Source of the DNA: Sedimentisphaerales bacterium
Lineage (GTDB): Bacteria; Planctomycetota; Phycisphaerae; Sedimentisphaerales; SM23-30
NCBI GenBank assembly: GCA_028281535.1
Contig: JANQJS010000003.1
Location: forward strand, 124,001-188,000
Reading direction: 5' to 3'
DNA: 64,000 nt
A program made the translations under genes and the position numbers. Below the pieces are notes generated by a model that did not search any database, was not told the origin of the DNA, and worked only from the letters and a program-made list of their open reading frames with translations. Shown one piece after another: positions 52,277 through 61,387 of the stretch; position 1 is the first letter of the stretch; every line of letters starts with the position of its first letter.

Positions 52277-54325
52277 GTGTTAAATTGTCTGCGCAATCTT
52301 GTTTTTTGCTTGCTTGGAATAGTACTGTTGTTTGGCGGGCAACCTATTGAATCAATTGATGACAAGTTAGCCACTCAAAAAAAATATCTAAACGCATCTG
52401 GTTGGATGTTATCAAAAGGTCCAGCCGTTTGTTATGCGCCAGACACATCTTCTGATAGGATTGAAGAGCATACCTGCCATCAAGCAGACTATTCATCGAA
52501 TTCCTCATTTGCAGCTTTCCAATTTGATGACAGCGATCGTTGGTCAAGTACTGCAACCAATGGTTCAGGATTACCACAAGGCGAGCCAACCACAATTACT
52601 TGGAGTATTGTTCCTGACGGTACGATGATCGATGGATTTAATGGCGAGCCAGATGCCGCGAGTGATTTGATTGCCTTTTTGGATGGCATTTATCCTGATC
52701 CCAATAATTCCATCGATATTGTTGATAAACCCTGGTTTATTTATTTTGAAGAGATGTTTGAGAGCTGGGGAGAGTTGACAGGAGTGACCTATATTTATGA
52801 GGCCAATGATGATGGCAGTCGTTGGAGGCAGCAAGGTCCTTATGTTAATATTCCTTCTGGCCAACTGGGTGTCCGTGGGGATGTTAGAATTGGCGGGCAT
52901 TACATTGATGGCACAAATGATGTGTTAGCGTATAATTTTTTCCCAAACATAGGCGACATGGTCATAGATACCGGCGATAGTTTTTTTAATGACACCAGTA
53001 ATGATTCGCGAAAACTTCGTAATGTCCTGGCACATGAGCATGGTCATGGCATTGGATTGGGACATGTCTGCCCGGTCAGTCAAAGCAAGCTAATGGAACC
53101 CTTTGTTTCGACCTTATTTGTTGGGCCACAATTTGATGATATTCTTGCCGGGCATCGCGGCTATGGAGATCCTTTTGAAGATAATGATACCTTTGTCGAT
53201 GCAACCTTTTTACCGACTCCCAATTTGGGTGAAACCCTCATCGAAACCGGCATCAGTATTGATGATAATTCTGATGTGGATATTTTTAGCATCTATTTTG
53301 AGTCAGGCAGTATTATTTCTGTTACCGTGACTCCTACAGGACCGACCTACTTAAGTGGTCAGCAGAATTCAAATGGTTCCTGTTCGGCAGGGACGAATTT
53401 TAATGCCGTTGCCCAAAGCAATCTTTGGTTTGAAATTATTGCCCCCAATCAGAGCAGTGTGCTTGCTACGGCAAATTCAACTGCGGCGGGGTATGCAGAA
53501 AACGTTATTGATTTGGAGTTAGTCGATGGCAACGATGATTATTATGTCCGTATTTATGGTAACGATAATGCTGCACAAATGTATGATCTTGCGATCACTG
53601 TCGAGCCCGTATGTGAAGAAGTATGGGTTGTCAGTCAGCCCGAAGTATTACAGGTTGTTTGTCTCGATGAGATGGCCATCTTTTCTGTTGAAGCGGTGGG
53701 TACTGATCCCATTAACTACCAATGGCGGAAAAATGCAGTTAATTTACCTGGCCAGACAGATCCAAATTTAATCCTAGATAATATTCAGCCCAGCGATAAT
53801 GGGTTTTATGATGTGGTCGTAACCAATGCATGTGGCAGCGAAACAAGTTCACTTGGCCAGCTAATCGTTGAACAGATTGACTCACCCGTTCTGGATGATT
53901 TACCTGAAAACACTATAGGAGTTTGCCAAACGATTTTCTGGGACAGCGTGGTTGATGCAGAGCAATATTTAATTGAATTTTCGGATGATCCAAATTTTAA
54001 TTCAGTTATTGATGATAGTGGATGGATCATTGATCTAAGTCACGAATTTTGTGGATTAGAAGATGGTATGACGTATTATTATCGCGGTTTGGCACGAACA
54101 GATAATCACTGTGAAAGTGCCCCGTCAGATAGTGTCTTTTCAACGCAATGTGATTCACCTGCTGATCAAAACGAAGATTGTGTTGTCGATTTTGTCGATC
54201 TCGCCATCTTTGCAGAACATTGGCTCTTTGATTGCAATGTAAACGAGTGTGATCGGGCAGACATCAACGAAGATGCTTTCGTTAATCTATACGATTATTC
54301 AATCTTTACGGAGTTTTGGCCTTAA
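52277..54325 (+). CDS. Secreted M10-like metalloprotease with Ig-like domain and C-terminal dockerin
   Basis: The GTG start (52277) follows ATAAGGTG and a signal peptide (about 1-24). The zinc motif H253-E-x-x-H257-x-x-G260-x-x-H263 with a later Met (about 273) is that of M10/metzincin proteases. A PPC-like beta domain (about 315-445), an Ig-like domain (about 455-535, ending in DNGFYDVVVTNACGS), a fibronectin-like segment and the C-terminal dockerin follow (DCVVDFVDLAIFAEHW and ADINEDAFVNLYDYSIF). It is secreted; dockerin suggests binding to a cohesin, but none is in the window. A remnant of a similar tail lies just upstream. Confidence 0.85.
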   Translation: MLNCLRNLVFCLLGIVLLFGGQPIESIDDKLATQKKYLNASGWMLSKGPAVCYAPDTSSDRIEEHTCHQADYSSNSSFAAFQFDDSDRWSSTATNGSGLPQGEPTTITWSIVPDGTMIDGFNGEPDAASDLIAFLDGIYPDPNNSIDIVDKPWFIYFEEMFESWGELTGVTYIYEANDDGSRWRQQGPYVNIPSGQLGVRGDVRIGGHYIDGTNDVLAYNFFPNIGDMVIDTGDSFFNDTSNDSRKLRNVLAHEHGHGIGLGHVCPVSQSKLMEPFVSTLFVGPQFDDILAGHRGYGDPFEDNDTFVDATFLPTPNLGETLIETGISIDDNSDVDIFSIYFESGSIISVTVTPTGPTYLSGQQNSNGSCSAGTNFNAVAQSNLWFEIIAPNQSSVLATANSTAAGYAENVIDLELVDGNDDYYVRIYGNDNAAQMYDLAITVEPVCEEVWVVSQPEVLQVVCLDEMAIFSVEAVGTDPINYQWRKNAVNLPGQTDPNLILDNIQPSDNGFYDVVVTNACGSETSSLGQLIVEQIDSPVLDDLPENTIGVCQTIFWDSVVDAEQYLIEFSDDPNFNSVIDDSGWIIDLSHEFCGLEDGMTYYYRGLARTDNHCESAPSDSVFSTQCDSPADQNEDCVVDFVDLAIFAEHWLFDCNVNECDRADINEDAFVNLYDYSIFTEFWP

Positions 54326-54341
54326 GTATTTTGAATATCTT

Positions 54342-54396
54342 TTAATCTAAAAGCATTTTTTGCTGGTATTCTGGCAGTGCTGTTTTTCAGCCAAAC
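54342..54396 (-). pseudogene. Remnant of the C-terminus of an MBL/beta-CASP paralogue
   Basis: Read on the minus strand in frame, this gives FG*KTALPEYQQKMLLD followed by a stop. The intact gene at 55138-56544 ends FGWKTTLPEYQQEVILD. The DNA match is about 83% over 53 bp, with a stop where Trp stood. The remnant lies directly downstream of the lipoprotein gene and repeats the end of the gene upstream of it. Confidence 0.75.
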
Positions 54397-54400
54397 GCTT

Positions 54401-55132
54401 TTAGTGATAACGCCCCGTAAAAACTTTTCCACCAATGGCTGTTGTTCCGTCATCCGTTTCAATGGTATAGGCCCATAGGCATGGAGGACCACCATAATTA
54501 CTGTGGTCAGTAACTGTTTGGCCAGGTTGAATCCATTCGCTTGATTGACCATACCATGTCATGAATTGTTCTTTGGTATAAGTGATCTCTGCGCCATATT
54601 TCAATCCTTTTTTTATATAAGGCGAGAAATTAATAATTCGTATTTTTTTATCTGAAATATTTTTGATAGATGTCGAATAATAGAGTTTTTCAGAGTCGAC
54701 TTGAGTGCTGGGGCCATAAACGACATTGATTATTTTATTTCCTTTTACCAGATCTTTCAGCGTAAGAATTTTTTCTTTTTTATTATAGTGGATAACTAAA
54801 CCACTTGTTTCTTCAGGTAGAGGGATTGTCTCTGAATTAAAATCGAGTATTTCACCATTGGGATATGTAATTAAATACGCTTTAATCGTTTCAGCTTTTA
54901 TCAATTGGTTGCCAATTTTGACCTGGTTTGTTGGGATATAGTTGGCTTTAACCCATTTTATAGGATTGTCCAAGGGCACACCAATATAAAGTCGGTAGTC
55001 ACTCCGATTATTAAAATGTTTAGCAATTGCGGTGTGGTCTGAAGTCTTGGGTGTATCAGCGATATCTTTATTGCAAGAAAAGATAAAGATGCCCGCAGTA
55101 ATTATAATGATAATAGGTATGCTATGATTCAT
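54401..55132 (-). CDS. Putative lipoprotein of unknown function
   Basis: The start at 55132 is chosen because a short lipoprotein signal (MNHSIPIIIIITAGIFIFSC) begins there; the longer frame runs into the MBL gene. The 243-residue protein has a lipobox-like FSC, then a mixed beta-rich region (YRLYIGVPLDNPIKW, GEILDFNSETIPLPEETSGL) and a C-terminal block GSQS-like WIQPGQTVTDHSNYGGPPCLW. I recognise no family. It lies 5 bp after the MBL gene end and is followed by a copy of that end. Confidence 0.7.
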   Translation of the reverse strand: MNHSIPIIIIITAGIFIFSCNKDIADTPKTSDHTAIAKHFNNRSDYRLYIGVPLDNPIKWVKANYIPTNQVKIGNQLIKAETIKAYLITYPNGEILDFNSETIPLPEETSGLVIHYNKKEKILTLKDLVKGNKIINVVYGPSTQVDSEKLYYSTSIKNISDKKIRIINFSPYIKKGLKYGAEITYTKEQFMTWYGQSSEWIQPGQTVTDHSNYGGPPCLWAYTIETDDGTTAIGGKVFTGRYH

Positions 55133-55137
55133 TGTTG

Positions 55138-56544
55138 TTAATCCAGAATCACTTCTTGTTGGTATTCTGGCAGTGTTGTTTTCCAGCCAAAAGTCTTTTC
55201 TATATGTTCGCCAAAGGCTTTTGAGCTTTCCGCTTCGCCATGCACGATAAACGTATTTTTGGGTGCTGCCTGAAAGCCGCTGAGCCATTTTGTTAATTCA
55301 TCTCTATCGGCATGGCCGCTGAAGCCATGGATGCGTTCGATATTTGCTTTGACTTCGTGCATTTCACCAAAGAGACGAACTTCTTCTGGTTTGTCGAGAA
55401 TAATGCGTCCTAGTGTGCCATGAGCTTGATAGCCAACAAAGAGGATCGTACTTTCTGGGCGGCTGATATTGGCAGCTAAGTGATGTTTTACGCGACCGCC
55501 GGTGCACATGCCCGAACCTGCAATGACCATGATCGTTCCTTTGATATGGTTAATCGCTTTAGATTCACGTGTATGACTGGTCATTTTCAAACCCGGAAAA
55601 TGAAAAGGGTCGTCATAATTTTCGTAATATTCTCTCGCATCTTCATCATACATCTCAGGATGATCTTTAAAGACTTGAGTGACTTTGATAGCCATGGGGC
55701 TGTCTAAAAAGGTCATGATGTTGGGGATGCGATCTTCCAATGTTAATTCGTTGAGGTAATAGATCAATTCTTGTGATCGCTCGACCGCAAAGCTGGGCAC
55801 AACCAGGTTGCCTCCTGCTTCGTAGGTTCGATTTACCGCATCCGCAAGAAGTGATTTAATGTTATTATTGCTCTCATGTATGCGATCGCCATAGGTTGAT
55901 TCAACCAACACATAATCTGCTTCTGTCAGAAGGGTTGGGTCTCGTAAGATGGGGGCTCCGCAGCGACCAATATCGCCAGAGAAGACAATCTTACGTGATT
56001 CGCCGCCTTGTGTAATTTTTAATGAAATGGATGATGAGCCTAAAATATGACCTGCATCATAAAAAGTTGCTTCGATACCTTCGGCAAGTTGTAGTGGGGT
56101 TTGATATTTTATCGAATGAAATAGAGGGTAGCATGCTTGGGCATCTTCTTTGGTATAAAGTGGCTCGACAGGGCGTTTGGGTGTATGTTTTTTCCGTTTG
56201 TGGCGTTTTTTCTTAAACTCCGCATCCTCTTCTTGAATATGAGCGGCATCCATAATAATGACTTTTGCAATTTCCGTAGTTGCAGATGTTCCATAAATTT
56301 TTCCGCTGTAGCCTTCTTTGACCAGTTTGGGTAAAAGTCCGCAGTGGTCCAGGTGGGCATGTGTGAGTAGAACAGCATCAATGGTATTAGGATGGACCGG
56401 AAAGGGGTCCCAGTTGCGATCTTGAAATTTTCGTTCTTGAAAAAAACCACAATCAATGAGTAATTTGAATCCATTAATATCCAGTAAATATCTCGAACCT
56501 GTTACATTTTGGGCTGCACCTAGAAACGTCAGTTTAATATTCAT
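55138..56544 (-). CDS. MBL-fold beta-CASP ribonuclease-like protein
   Basis: The 468-residue protein has the metallo-beta-lactamase motif THAHLDHCG (about 60-68), a later GHILGSSSI (about 172-180) and FSGDIGR (about 193). The beta-CASP region (about 240-390) with SGMCTGGRVKHHL, and the C-terminal GFSGHADRDELTKW, are also present. These are features of CPSF-like RNA-processing nucleases. A Lys/Arg-rich insert (KKKRHKRKKHTPKR near residue 110) is unusual and may bind RNA. A duplicate of its 3' end lies at 54342-54396. Confidence 0.93.
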   Translation of the reverse strand: MNIKLTFLGAAQNVTGSRYLLDINGFKLLIDCGFFQERKFQDRNWDPFPVHPNTIDAVLLTHAHLDHCGLLPKLVKEGYSGKIYGTSATTEIAKVIIMDAAHIQEEDAEFKKKRHKRKKHTPKRPVEPLYTKEDAQACYPLFHSIKYQTPLQLAEGIEATFYDAGHILGSSSISLKITQGGESRKIVFSGDIGRCGAPILRDPTLLTEADYVLVESTYGDRIHESNNNIKSLLADAVNRTYEAGGNLVVPSFAVERSQELIYYLNELTLEDRIPNIMTFLDSPMAIKVTQVFKDHPEMYDEDAREYYENYDDPFHFPGLKMTSHTRESKAINHIKGTIMVIAGSGMCTGGRVKHHLAANISRPESTILFVGYQAHGTLGRIILDKPEEVRLFGEMHEVKANIERIHGFSGHADRDELTKWLSGFQAAPKNTFIVHGEAESSKAFGEHIEKTFGWKTTLPEYQQEVILD

Positions 56545-56860
56545 AGAGTCATTTTCCTCTGCAGATTTTTATTATTGGTTGTTATTTAGCAGGATGATCG
56601 ACGCGTCCTCGCAAGTCCCGAATTATAGCCCACATTTTTAGCTGATTCCATCTAAATTGTTTAGTGGATACATGCAAAAAAATGGTGAATTATTGAGTTG
56701 GATCAAGAGGCTTTTTTGGTAAGCACTTTCATTGCAATGAGTTAAGCCTGTGGTTTGATAAAGGGTGAAAAAATATTTATTTTAATTGAAAATTACATGA
56801 TAATCGTGTAATAATATATAAATAAGGTTAACTATTCACAACATATAAGAAAGCCTGCCC
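56545..56860. other. Intergenic region between the MBL and DUF2975 genes
   Basis: The divergent genes share this stretch. It holds the promoter at 56786-56814 and no other supported feature. Confidence 0.5.
56786..56814 (+). promoter_or_regulatory. Promoter of the DUF2975-XRE pair
   Basis: TTGAAA (56786-56791), a 17-bp spacer and TAATAA (56809-56814) lie about 47 bp upstream of the DUF2975 start, in an AT-rich region. Confidence 0.6.
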
Positions 56861-57370
56861 ATGCATACATTCATTGAAGAAAATAAGAGGTTGCTCAAAC
56901 CCTTTTATTTATCTGCCAATATTCTTGGCGTGTTGCTTTTGATTTTTGGTTGTTCTGCAACGATCTTTCATTTTTATGAAATCTTTGCTGATAAACTTCC
57001 ACTGCACCCATTTGTGGATTTCTATTTTGATGAAGTTCCCTGGAATTACATTGAGTGTGTTCCGTTTGGACTTTTAGTTTTGGGTTTAGGGCAATTTATT
57101 AAATATATTTTTGACGAGGATGCCAGCATTGGTTGGGTTTTAAAACATAGTCAATCGATCATATATTTTTTTATCGTTTATCATCTTGTCACTCATATAA
57201 CGAACATTACATTAAGCATTCTGTATGACTGGCCTGACATTATTGAGAGAATGATTTTTTTCCCCTTAGCTATTTTTTGGTTAGTAGGTGTCCTTCTATT
57301 ATTACTAGCCATGAGCTTAATTGTTAAACGTGTGATTCCCATGGTGGAAGAATCAAAGACTCTGGTCTAA
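56861..57370 (+). CDS. DUF2975 family membrane protein
   Basis: The 169-residue protein has four membrane helices (about 16-36, 58-78, 95-120, 135-158) and the general layout of DUF2975 proteins. It is followed, 13 bp later, by a small XRE regulator. Such pairs (YoaS/YozG-like in Bacillus) are common, and the membrane protein is thought to control or be controlled by the regulator. No substrate is known. Confidence 0.75.
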   Translation: MHTFIEENKRLLKPFYLSANILGVLLLIFGCSATIFHFYEIFADKLPLHPFVDFYFDEVPWNYIECVPFGLLVLGLGQFIKYIFDEDASIGWVLKHSQSIIYFFIVYHLVTHITNITLSILYDWPDIIERMIFFPLAIFWLVGVLLLLLAMSLIVKRVIPMVEESKTLV

Positions 57371-57383
57371 GGATTTTCATGAT

Positions 57384-57626
57384 ATGATCAATATTAGACT
57401 GGACTATCTTCTGCTAGATAAGCGGATGAAGCTTAAAGAGCTATCTGAAGCCACAGGTATTTCTGTAAATAATTTATCTGTGTTAAAAACGAATAAAGCA
57501 CGTGCTATTCGCTTTTCCACGCTTGAAAAATTATGCCAAGCGTTGGATTGCGAGCCTGGAGAATTATTAGAATATATTGAAGAAGATGCAACCGTTTCAT
57601 CTGATGTAAGTGATAAAGATAAGTAG
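57384..57626 (+). CDS. XRE-family helix-turn-helix regulator (YozG-like)
   Basis: The 80-residue protein is one HTH domain (about 5-65: LLDKRMKLKELSEATGISVNNLSVLKTNKARAIRF, read as two helices) plus a short acidic tail ending DVSDKDK. It resembles the Cro/CI-type regulators that partner DUF2975 proteins. It lies downstream of and close to the DUF2975 gene; autoregulation is likely but unproven. Confidence 0.88.
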   Translation: MINIRLDYLLLDKRMKLKELSEATGISVNNLSVLKTNKARAIRFSTLEKLCQALDCEPGELLEYIEEDATVSSDVSDKDK

Positions 57627-58037
57627 CGTCTGTATATTAGAAATTGTGTTAAGCTTACAAATTAAACAATACCTTCTTTCCCTTTTGACAAGGGTTGGAA
57701 GGGGTGAATAAACTTTAGGCATGTGCCTGACAACTTAACGATATGTGTGTGCTGCGAAGCACCGGCAAATTTGAATAAGAATGATTATGTGGAAGTTATT
57801 TTTATTTAAATATTGTATTGTATAACTGGGTAGTGAATAGTTATTAGTTGTCAGGCCATGCCTTTTTTTTGTTAGATCTGAAATAAAACCTGAAAAATAT
57901 CAAAAAAATAGCAATTTTTTGTAATTTTTGGGTTTGGTATCCGTCAATATTTTATATGCTATCATCTATGTAGCAATGTTCTTGCAAGTCGATCCATTTT
58001 TATATGCTGGATCATACTCTTTCAGGTCTTAAAACAT
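57627..58037. other. Intergenic region before the efflux operon
   Basis: It holds a hairpin (57672-57702: CCTTC, CCCTT / AAGGG, GAAGG), the inverted-repeat element at 57718-57870 and a GATCCA/TGGATC inverted pair near 57991-58013. No reading frame is supported. Confidence 0.5.
57718..57870 (+). ncRNA. Candidate structured RNA or small inverted-repeat element
   Basis: GGCATGTGCCTGACAACTTA (57718-57737) can pair with TTAGTTGTCAGGCCATGCC (57844-57862), which is followed by eight T residues, so a transcript would end with a closing helix plus a U-tract. A GTGCT-GCGA-AGCAC hairpin (57749-57762) with a GNRA loop lies inside. It may be a small RNA, a leader of the efflux operon or a MITE-like repeat. 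Confidence 0.4.
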
Positions 58038-59423
58038 ATGAAAAAACTAGTAACGGTTCTTTTTATCACGCTTCTATTCATTCTCATAATTTTAGGTATT
58101 ATCTATTTTGCTAAATCTACATTTTCCAAAGCCAAGAAAGAGCCAGTCGTTGTTCGCATTGAAAAACCGACTCAAGGTCAGTTAATTGAGTATATTAATG
58201 CGCCTGGGGAAGTTCGTCCTCAGAAAAAAGTGGATATCAGTGCCAAAATTGCTGCACGAATCATGGAATTACCTTTAAAAGAAGGCATGCAAGCCATCAA
58301 AGGAGATGATGATAATCCTCCTTCCGTATTAGTTAAGCTAGATGCGAGTGATCTTGAGGCCAGTTTAAAATCAGCTCAAGCTCAATTTGATGCCAGAAAA
58401 ACACAAATTGAATTATCCAAATTGGAGGTGGAATCCCAACAAGCCTCGATTAATGCAACAATGGCTTCGTACGTGCAAGCTCAGCGTGATCTTGATCGAC
58501 AAAAAGCTCTCTTGGCCACCAAAGATGTCAGTCAATCAGTCGTAGATCAGGCGCAAAGTACCTATGACCAACTCAAAGCCAATCTCGAAGCGGCACAAAA
58601 TGGTCTTCAGCGTGCCAAGCTTCAAATTCAAGTCTCTGAACATAACCTGGAAGAAGCCGCAGCGAATATTACGCGTGCCAAGGAAGATTTATCCTACACG
58701 ATTATCAATTCTCCGATTGATGGAACGATCACTCGGCTAAATGCAGAAGTAGGGGAATTAGTCATGACCGGCACGATGAATAATGCTGGAACGGTGATTT
58801 TGACTGTTGCTGATTTATCGACCATGCTCTTGGTCGCAGAAATTGATGAAATAAATATTAATCGTGTGAAAGTTGGACAAAATGCTCGTGTAAATATTCA
58901 TGCCATGCCAGAGCAAGTGTTTGATGGCACTGTTAAATCCATTGCTTTATCCAATAGCCTTAGCAGCAGCGGTGCGAAATTTTTTGAAACCAAGATTCTA
59001 ATTGATATTAAGGATCAACGGATTTTGACTGGCCTGACAGCGGATGTTGATATTGAGGTGGGGCTCTATGATAACATCATAAAAATTTCCAGCCAAGCGG
59101 TACTGGAACGGCGTGTTGAAAATCTACCCTTTGATGTTCGTGAAAACTCTGAGATCATCGACAAAAAGAAAACCTTTGTTGCAGTTGTCTATCGCTATAT
59201 CGATGGCAAAGCAATCGTAACCCCCGTAAATATTGGTCCTAGCGATGCAACACATACCATTATAAAAAATGGTTTAGCTTTAGACGATCAGGTGATTGTC
59301 GGTCCCTTTAAAGTTTTAGAAGGTGTTAAACATCAACAAGAAGTTGAAGATGAAACCTTGACAAAAAGATCCCAAGAGGTTGAAGAAGATATGGGCCTTG
59401 TACAGGAACGAAAATTTGATTAA
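58038..59423 (+). CDS. Periplasmic adaptor (membrane fusion) protein of an efflux system, MacA-like
   Basis: The 461-residue protein has an N-terminal membrane anchor (about 5-27) and a lipoyl-type half (about 45-110: GEVRPQKKVDISAKIAARI). A long alpha hairpin (about 115-215, rich in Gln, Ala and Leu) follows, then the second lipoyl half (TIINSPIDGTITRLNAEVGE) and a beta barrel. It links an inner-membrane ABC transporter to an outer-membrane channel. It is the first gene of a four-gene operon. Confidence 0.92.
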   Translation: MKKLVTVLFITLLFILIILGIIYFAKSTFSKAKKEPVVVRIEKPTQGQLIEYINAPGEVRPQKKVDISAKIAARIMELPLKEGMQAIKGDDDNPPSVLVKLDASDLEASLKSAQAQFDARKTQIELSKLEVESQQASINATMASYVQAQRDLDRQKALLATKDVSQSVVDQAQSTYDQLKANLEAAQNGLQRAKLQIQVSEHNLEEAAANITRAKEDLSYTIINSPIDGTITRLNAEVGELVMTGTMNNAGTVILTVADLSTMLLVAEIDEININRVKVGQNARVNIHAMPEQVFDGTVKSIALSNSLSSSGAKFFETKILIDIKDQRILTGLTADVDIEVGLYDNIIKISSQAVLERRVENLPFDVRENSEIIDKKKTFVAVVYRYIDGKAIVTPVNIGPSDATHTIIKNGLALDDQVIVGPFKVLEGVKHQQEVEDETLTKRSQEVEEDMGLVQERKFD

Positions 59424-59429
59424 TTTTTT

Positions 59430-60128
59430 ATGCTGATTCAATTACAAGACATTAAAAAAACATACAATATGGGATCGGAAAAAATTCATGCTCTCAATGG
59501 CGTGAATCTTTCCATTTCCAAAAATGAATATGTCGCTATTATGGGCTCCAGTGGTAGCGGTAAAAGCACACTGATGAATTTGTTAGGTTGTTTGGATCGC
59601 GCGACCAGTGGCAATTATACATTAACCGGATATGATACCACCAAATTGGGAGCTGGGGCCTTAGCAAAAGTTCGCAATGAACAAATCGGATTTGTCTTTC
59701 AATCCTTTGAGTTGCTTCCCAGGCTCAATGCTGCACGAAATGTGGAGCTCCCGCTCATTTATTCAAAAGGGAATCAGTGGCGATCAAGACGAAAGCGGGC
59801 TAAAGAAGTGCTGGATCGTGTCGGGCTTAAAGATCGTATGTATCATCGACCCAATCAACTCTCAGGAGGTGAACGACAGCGAGTGGCCATTGCCCGTGCT
59901 TTGATTTGCCAACCTAGCATTTTGCTCGCCGATGAACCGACTGGAAATTTAGACAGCAAAAACAGTGAAAGTATCATGGCACTCTTTGATCAGCTTTATA
60001 ATGAGGGCCAAACAATTATTATGGTTACCCATGAAGAAAATATCGCGGCGTTTGCCAAACGCATCATTCGTATGAAAGATGGCCAAATCGTTTCAGATGA
60101 ATCAGTCAATGGAGGTAGCGTCCATTGA
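59430..60128 (+). CDS. ABC transporter ATPase, MacB/LolD type
   Basis: The 232-residue protein has Walker [10 protein letters not shown] (about 37-45), the Q-loop with [10 protein letters not shown], the signature [15 protein letters not shown] (about 143-157), Walker [14 protein letters not shown] and the switch His in VTHEE. It lies 6 bp after the adaptor gene. In MacB proper this domain is fused to the permease; here they are separate. Confidence 0.95.
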   Translation: MLIQLQDIKKTYNMGSEKIHALNGVNLSISKNEYVAIMGSSGSGKSTLMNLLGCLDRATSGNYTLTGYDTTKLGAGALAKVRNEQIGFVFQSFELLPRLNAARNVELPLIYSKGNQWRSRRKRAKEVLDRVGLKDRMYHRPNQLSGGERQRVAIARALICQPSILLADEPTGNLDSKNSESIMALFDQLYNEGQTIIMVTHEENIAAFAKRIIRMKDGQIVSDESVNGGSVH

Positions 60129-61387
60129 GAAAATTATTTGCAGCGCCACTTCGTTTTATCATTTTTATTATCCAGAGCATTCAGTTGGCACTCGGACAAA
60201 TTTGGGCCAATAAAATGCGTTCTATGCTGACAACCATTGGTATTATCATTGGTGTGGCTTCAGTGACCGCCGTTGTGGCTGCCATGACAGGACTTAAAAC
60301 AAAAGTTCTTAAAGAATTTGAATCATTCGGTGCCAACAGTATTTATTTAACGCCGCGAGTACCTGAAGAGGGCCGACTTAAAAATGCGGCTATGCGACTC
60401 ATTCAGTTTAAACCTTCCGAATTTAATGGTGTGCTTGAACATTGTGAGTCCATCGAATATTTTTCCAGAATGGGATTCACGGGACAGAATGTGAGAAAAG
60501 GCCAACGTTCGATTCAAAACGTCGAAATAACGGGCATCGAACCTTCATGGCATAAAATTGAAGATCGGTCTGTGGTCATGGGGCGCCCCTTTACCATTGT
60601 CGACAAAAACCAAACCGGTCGTGTTTGTTTGATTACCCCAGATGTTCGCGACAAACTTTACCTCGATTACGATTGTATTGGCCAAACGATTGTTGTGGGG
60701 GGACGCACGTTTACCATTGTTGGTGTCGTCGATAAACGCATTGAATCCTCAATGTTTGGTGGAAGTGGAGAATCCTTTGAAATCTATGTACCTTATCAAA
60801 CAGCTTATAAATTATGGCAACCCTACACCATGTTACTCGCGGCAAGCAAAACACCGGAACTGGCCAATGACGCAAGAGCCGAATTACGTTTTTACATGCG
60901 ACGAATCAAAAACCTCAAGCCGGGTGATCCCGATACCTTTCGCATTGATGTCATTCAACAAGTGGTCAATCGGTTTAATCAACTCTCGATGGTTATGACA
61001 GCCGTTGCTGCAGGCATCGTCGGTATTTCATTGTTGGTGGGTGGTGTTGGTATCATGAACATTATGCTGGTCTCGGTGTCAGAGAGAACACGCGAGATCG
61101 GTTTGCGTAAAGCGGTTGGTGCACGTCCCGCAGCCATATTATTACAATTTCTCGTTGAGGCGGTCATGCTTTGTTTGATGGGAGGGTTGTTAGGGATTCT
61201 CTTCGGCCAAGTTTTTACAATGGGAATATCAAAAATTCCCAATGCCAATCTCGATTTGTCATATATACCCGCTTGGGCGGTATCGGTTTCATTTGGTTTT
61301 TCCGCACTTGTGGGAGTCACTTTTGGCATGTTTCCGGCAATCAAAGCATCACAACTAGATCCCATAGAGGCGTTGCGGCATGAATAA
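60125..61387 (+). CDS. ABC transporter permease, MacB/FtsX type
   Basis: The 420-residue protein has a first membrane helix (about 26-48), a large periplasmic domain (about 50-285) and three C-terminal helices with the FtsX signature [21 protein letters not shown] followed by LRKAVGA (about 307-335). The start is a TTG (60125) behind GGAGGT, overlapping the stop of the ATPase gene. It probably exports a toxin, peptide or lipid-like compound with its partners. Confidence 0.94.
   Translation: MRKLFAAPLRFIIFIIQSIQLALGQIWANKMRSMLTTIGIIIGVASVTAVVAAMTGLKTKVLKEFESFGANSIYLTPRVPEEGRLKNAAMRLIQFKPSEFNGVLEHCESIEYFSRMGFTGQNVRKGQRSIQNVEITGIEPSWHKIEDRSVVMGRPFTIVDKNQTGRVCLITPDVRDKLYLDYDCIGQTIVVGGRTFTIVGVVDKRIESSMFGGSGESFEIYVPYQTAYKLWQPYTMLLAASKTPELANDARAELRFYMRRIKNLKPGDPDTFRIDVIQQVVNRFNQLSMVMTAVAAGIVGISLLVGGVGIMNIMLVSVSERTREIGLRKAVGARPAAILLQFLVEAVMLCLMGGLLGILFGQVFTMGISKIPNANLDLSYIPAWAVSVSFGFSALVGVTFGMFPAIKASQLDPIEALRHE

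Noticed and set aside
57718-57870. attC-like integron recombination site
   Set aside because: RYYYAAC is present as ACTTAAC, but there is no matching GTTRRRY at the far end and no integron integrase or cassette array.
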